In this document: piece by piece, positions 4,890-5,871 of the stretch
How the letters are laid out: each line of letters opens with the position of its first letter
How positions within the stretch are numbered: the first letter of the stretch is position 1
NCBI GenBank assembly: GCA_022013235.1
Contig: JAKLQR010000351.1
Span: 1 to 5,871, forward strand
Reading direction: 5' to 3'
Origin: Thermodesulfovibrionales bacterium
Lineage (GTDB): Bacteria > Nitrospirota > Thermodesulfovibrionia > Thermodesulfovibrionales > SM23-35
Length of the DNA: 5,871 bases
Position numbers and translations under genes: made by a program
Notes under the pieces: generated by a model
Told to the model about the DNA's origin: nothing
The model's input: the letters and a program-made list of their open reading frames with translations, nothing else
Databases searched by the model: none

Positions 4890-4922
4890 TTTCAGAAATA
4901 GCTATGCGGGAAGGGTCTGAAA
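4890..4922. repeat. Short inverted repeat upstream of the mnmG promoter
   Basis: TTTCAGA (4890-4896) and TCTGAAA (4916-4922) are perfect 7-bp inverted repeats with a 19-nt spacer. The right half abuts the candidate -35 of mnmG, so a binding site for a dimeric regulator is conceivable; no known operator is recognised. Confidence 0.3.
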
Positions 4923-4952
4923 TTGAATAAGCCCGGGAGAATCTTTTATAGT
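4923..4952 (+). promoter_or_regulatory. Candidate sigma-70 promoter for mnmG, near-leaderless
   Basis: TTGAAT (4923-4928) and TATAGT (4947-4952) lie 18 bp apart, matching consensus at 4/6 and 5/6 positions. Transcription would begin about 7 nt after the -10, at or next to the ATG at 4960. That would leave almost no leader, in line with the lack of a well-spaced ribosome binding site there. Confidence 0.45.
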
Positions 4953-4959
4953 AAGGGAT

Positions 4960-5871
4960 ATGTACAGGGAACGGGATTATGAGGTGGTCGTAATCGGCGC
5001 AGGGCATGCAGGCTGCGAGGCCGCACTTGCGTCAGCGAGGATGGGCCTTTCCACCTGCCTCTTCACCATAAACCTCGACACCATCGCACAGATGTCCTGC
5101 AACCCTGCAGTCGGAGGACTTGCAAAGGGGCATATAGTGCGTGAGATTGACGCCCTCGGGGGAGAGATGGCAAAGGTCACAGACAGGGCCGGTATCCAGT
5201 TCAGAATGCTCAATATGTCGAAGGGTCCCGCGGTCTGGTCATTGCGCGCACAGGCGGACAGGGTGCTCTACCGGCTCGCAATGCGACAGAGTATCGAATC
5301 GCAGAAAAACCTCGACATCAAGCAGGCTCTCGCCGAAAAAATCGAGGTCGGAGACGGCAGGGTGAAGGGTGTGCTCACCTCCCTCGGCGTCTTCTATGGT
5401 GCAAGGGCAGTGATTGTAACAACAGGCACTTTCCTGAAGGGGCTGATCCATATAGGGCTCGACAACTTTTCCGCGGGCAGGGCCGGTGAATTCCCGTCGA
5501 TAGGGCTTTCTGATTCCCTGCAGAATCTCGGACTGCAAATGGGACGCCTGAAGACCGGCACCCCGCCGCGCCTCGATGCAAAAACAATAGATTTTTCGAA
5601 GACAGAGCCTCAGTATGGCGATAATCCTCCTCAGCCTTTTTCCCACAGCACTGAGGAGATAACCAATCCGCAGCTGCCGTGCTTCATCACCTACACAAAC
5701 CCTGAAACCCATTCAGTCATACTGAACAACCTCGACCGTTCTCCTCTCTACAGCGGAAAGATCAAGGGGATCGGAGCACGTTATTGTCCGTCTATAGAGG
5801 ACAAGGTAGTGCGCTTCTCAGAGAGGCCCAGGCACCAGGTCTTTCTCGAACCTGAAGGGCTTGAGACACAA
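4960..5871 (+). CDS. mnmG: tRNA uridine-5-carboxymethylaminomethyl(34) synthesis enzyme MnmG, 3'-partial
   Basis: MnmG (GidA) is the FAD-dependent partner of the GTPase MnmE. Together they install the carboxymethylaminomethyl or aminomethyl group at C5 of U34 in tRNAs reading split codon boxes, using methylene-tetrahydrofolate. The window holds the first 304 of about 620-630 residues, running off the right edge in frame. Visible are the FAD dinucleotide-binding GAGHAG (residues 13-18, followed by CEAA), MSCNPAVGGLAKGH with C47, FRMLNMSKGPAVWSLRAQ, TTGTFLKG, LKTGTPPR, and RYCPSIEDKVVRF with C276, matching the conserved Cys277 of E. coli. All key residues in this half are intact. The ATG is the only start in a frame closed by a stop at 4924-4926. 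The only SD-like sequence, AAGGG, sits just 2 nt before it, too close to work well. GC is near 53% in sampled lines, well above the left block. Confidence 0.97.
   Translation, partial: MYRERDYEVVVIGAGHAGCEAALASARMGLSTCLFTINLDTIAQMSCNPAVGGLAKGHIVREIDALGGEMAKVTDRAGIQFRMLNMSKGPAVWSLRAQADRVLYRLAMRQSIESQKNLDIKQALAEKIEVGDGRVKGVLTSLGVFYGARAVIVTTGTFLKGLIHIGLDNFSAGRAGEFPSIGLSDSLQNLGLQMGRLKTGTPPRLDAKTIDFSKTEPQYGDNPPQPFSHSTEEITNPQLPCFITYTNPETHSVILNNLDRSPLYSGKIKGIGARYCPSIEDKVVRFSERPRHQVFLEPEGLETQ

Noticed and set aside
5239..5712. 157-residue minus-strand ORF
   Set aside because: It is antisense to mnmG, whose conserved motifs leave no doubt about the coding strand.

Overview
The window reads as a chromosomal segment of an environmental Gram-negative-type bacterium. 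The gene content (bacterial RRM protein beside ribosomal protein S21, KhpA, methylglyoxal synthase, a cobalamin-binding radical SAM enzyme, MnmG) would suit Nitrospirota or Desulfobacterota. That placement rests on family resemblance only and is low confidence. There is no phage, plasmid, CRISPR, tRNA or rRNA signal.

Left block (1 to about 2400, all + strand, AT-rich). A small Cys/His-rich protein of unknown function runs in from the left edge. It is followed by a run of small RNA-binding proteins: an RRM protein with a Gly-rich tail (308-625), S21 starting at TTG only 3 nt later (629-823), and the KH protein KhpA (912-1142). Then come methylglyoxal synthase (1318-1791) and an unrecognised 169-residue protein (1857-2366). 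The first three plausibly act together in RNA binding and translation initiation. MgsA is a glycolytic bypass enzyme with no obvious tie to them.

Middle block (2422-4546, - strand, GC near 50%). Two radical SAM genes overlap by 8 nt. The upstream one (3695-4546) has CxxxCxxC, GGEP and four further cysteines that could hold an auxiliary cluster. The downstream one (2422-3702) has a B12-binding-like N-terminal domain and a radical SAM core resembling the DUF4080-associated family. They should be co-translated and may modify the same substrate, which is not visible here. Their leader can fold so that the ribosome binding site of the first gene is paired.

Right block. The 413-nt divergent intergenic region (4547-4959) carries an extended -10 promoter for the radical SAM pair, a 183-bp element bounded by perfect 31-bp inverted repeats (MITE-like, no ORF), and a candidate promoter for mnmG. 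That promoter sits so close to the ATG that the transcript could be almost leaderless. The first 304 codons of mnmG (tRNA U34 modification) run off the right edge.

The observations most worth a second look are the MITE-like element between divergent promoters, the two-enzyme radical SAM operon with its SD-masking leader, and the RRM-S21-KhpA cluster.
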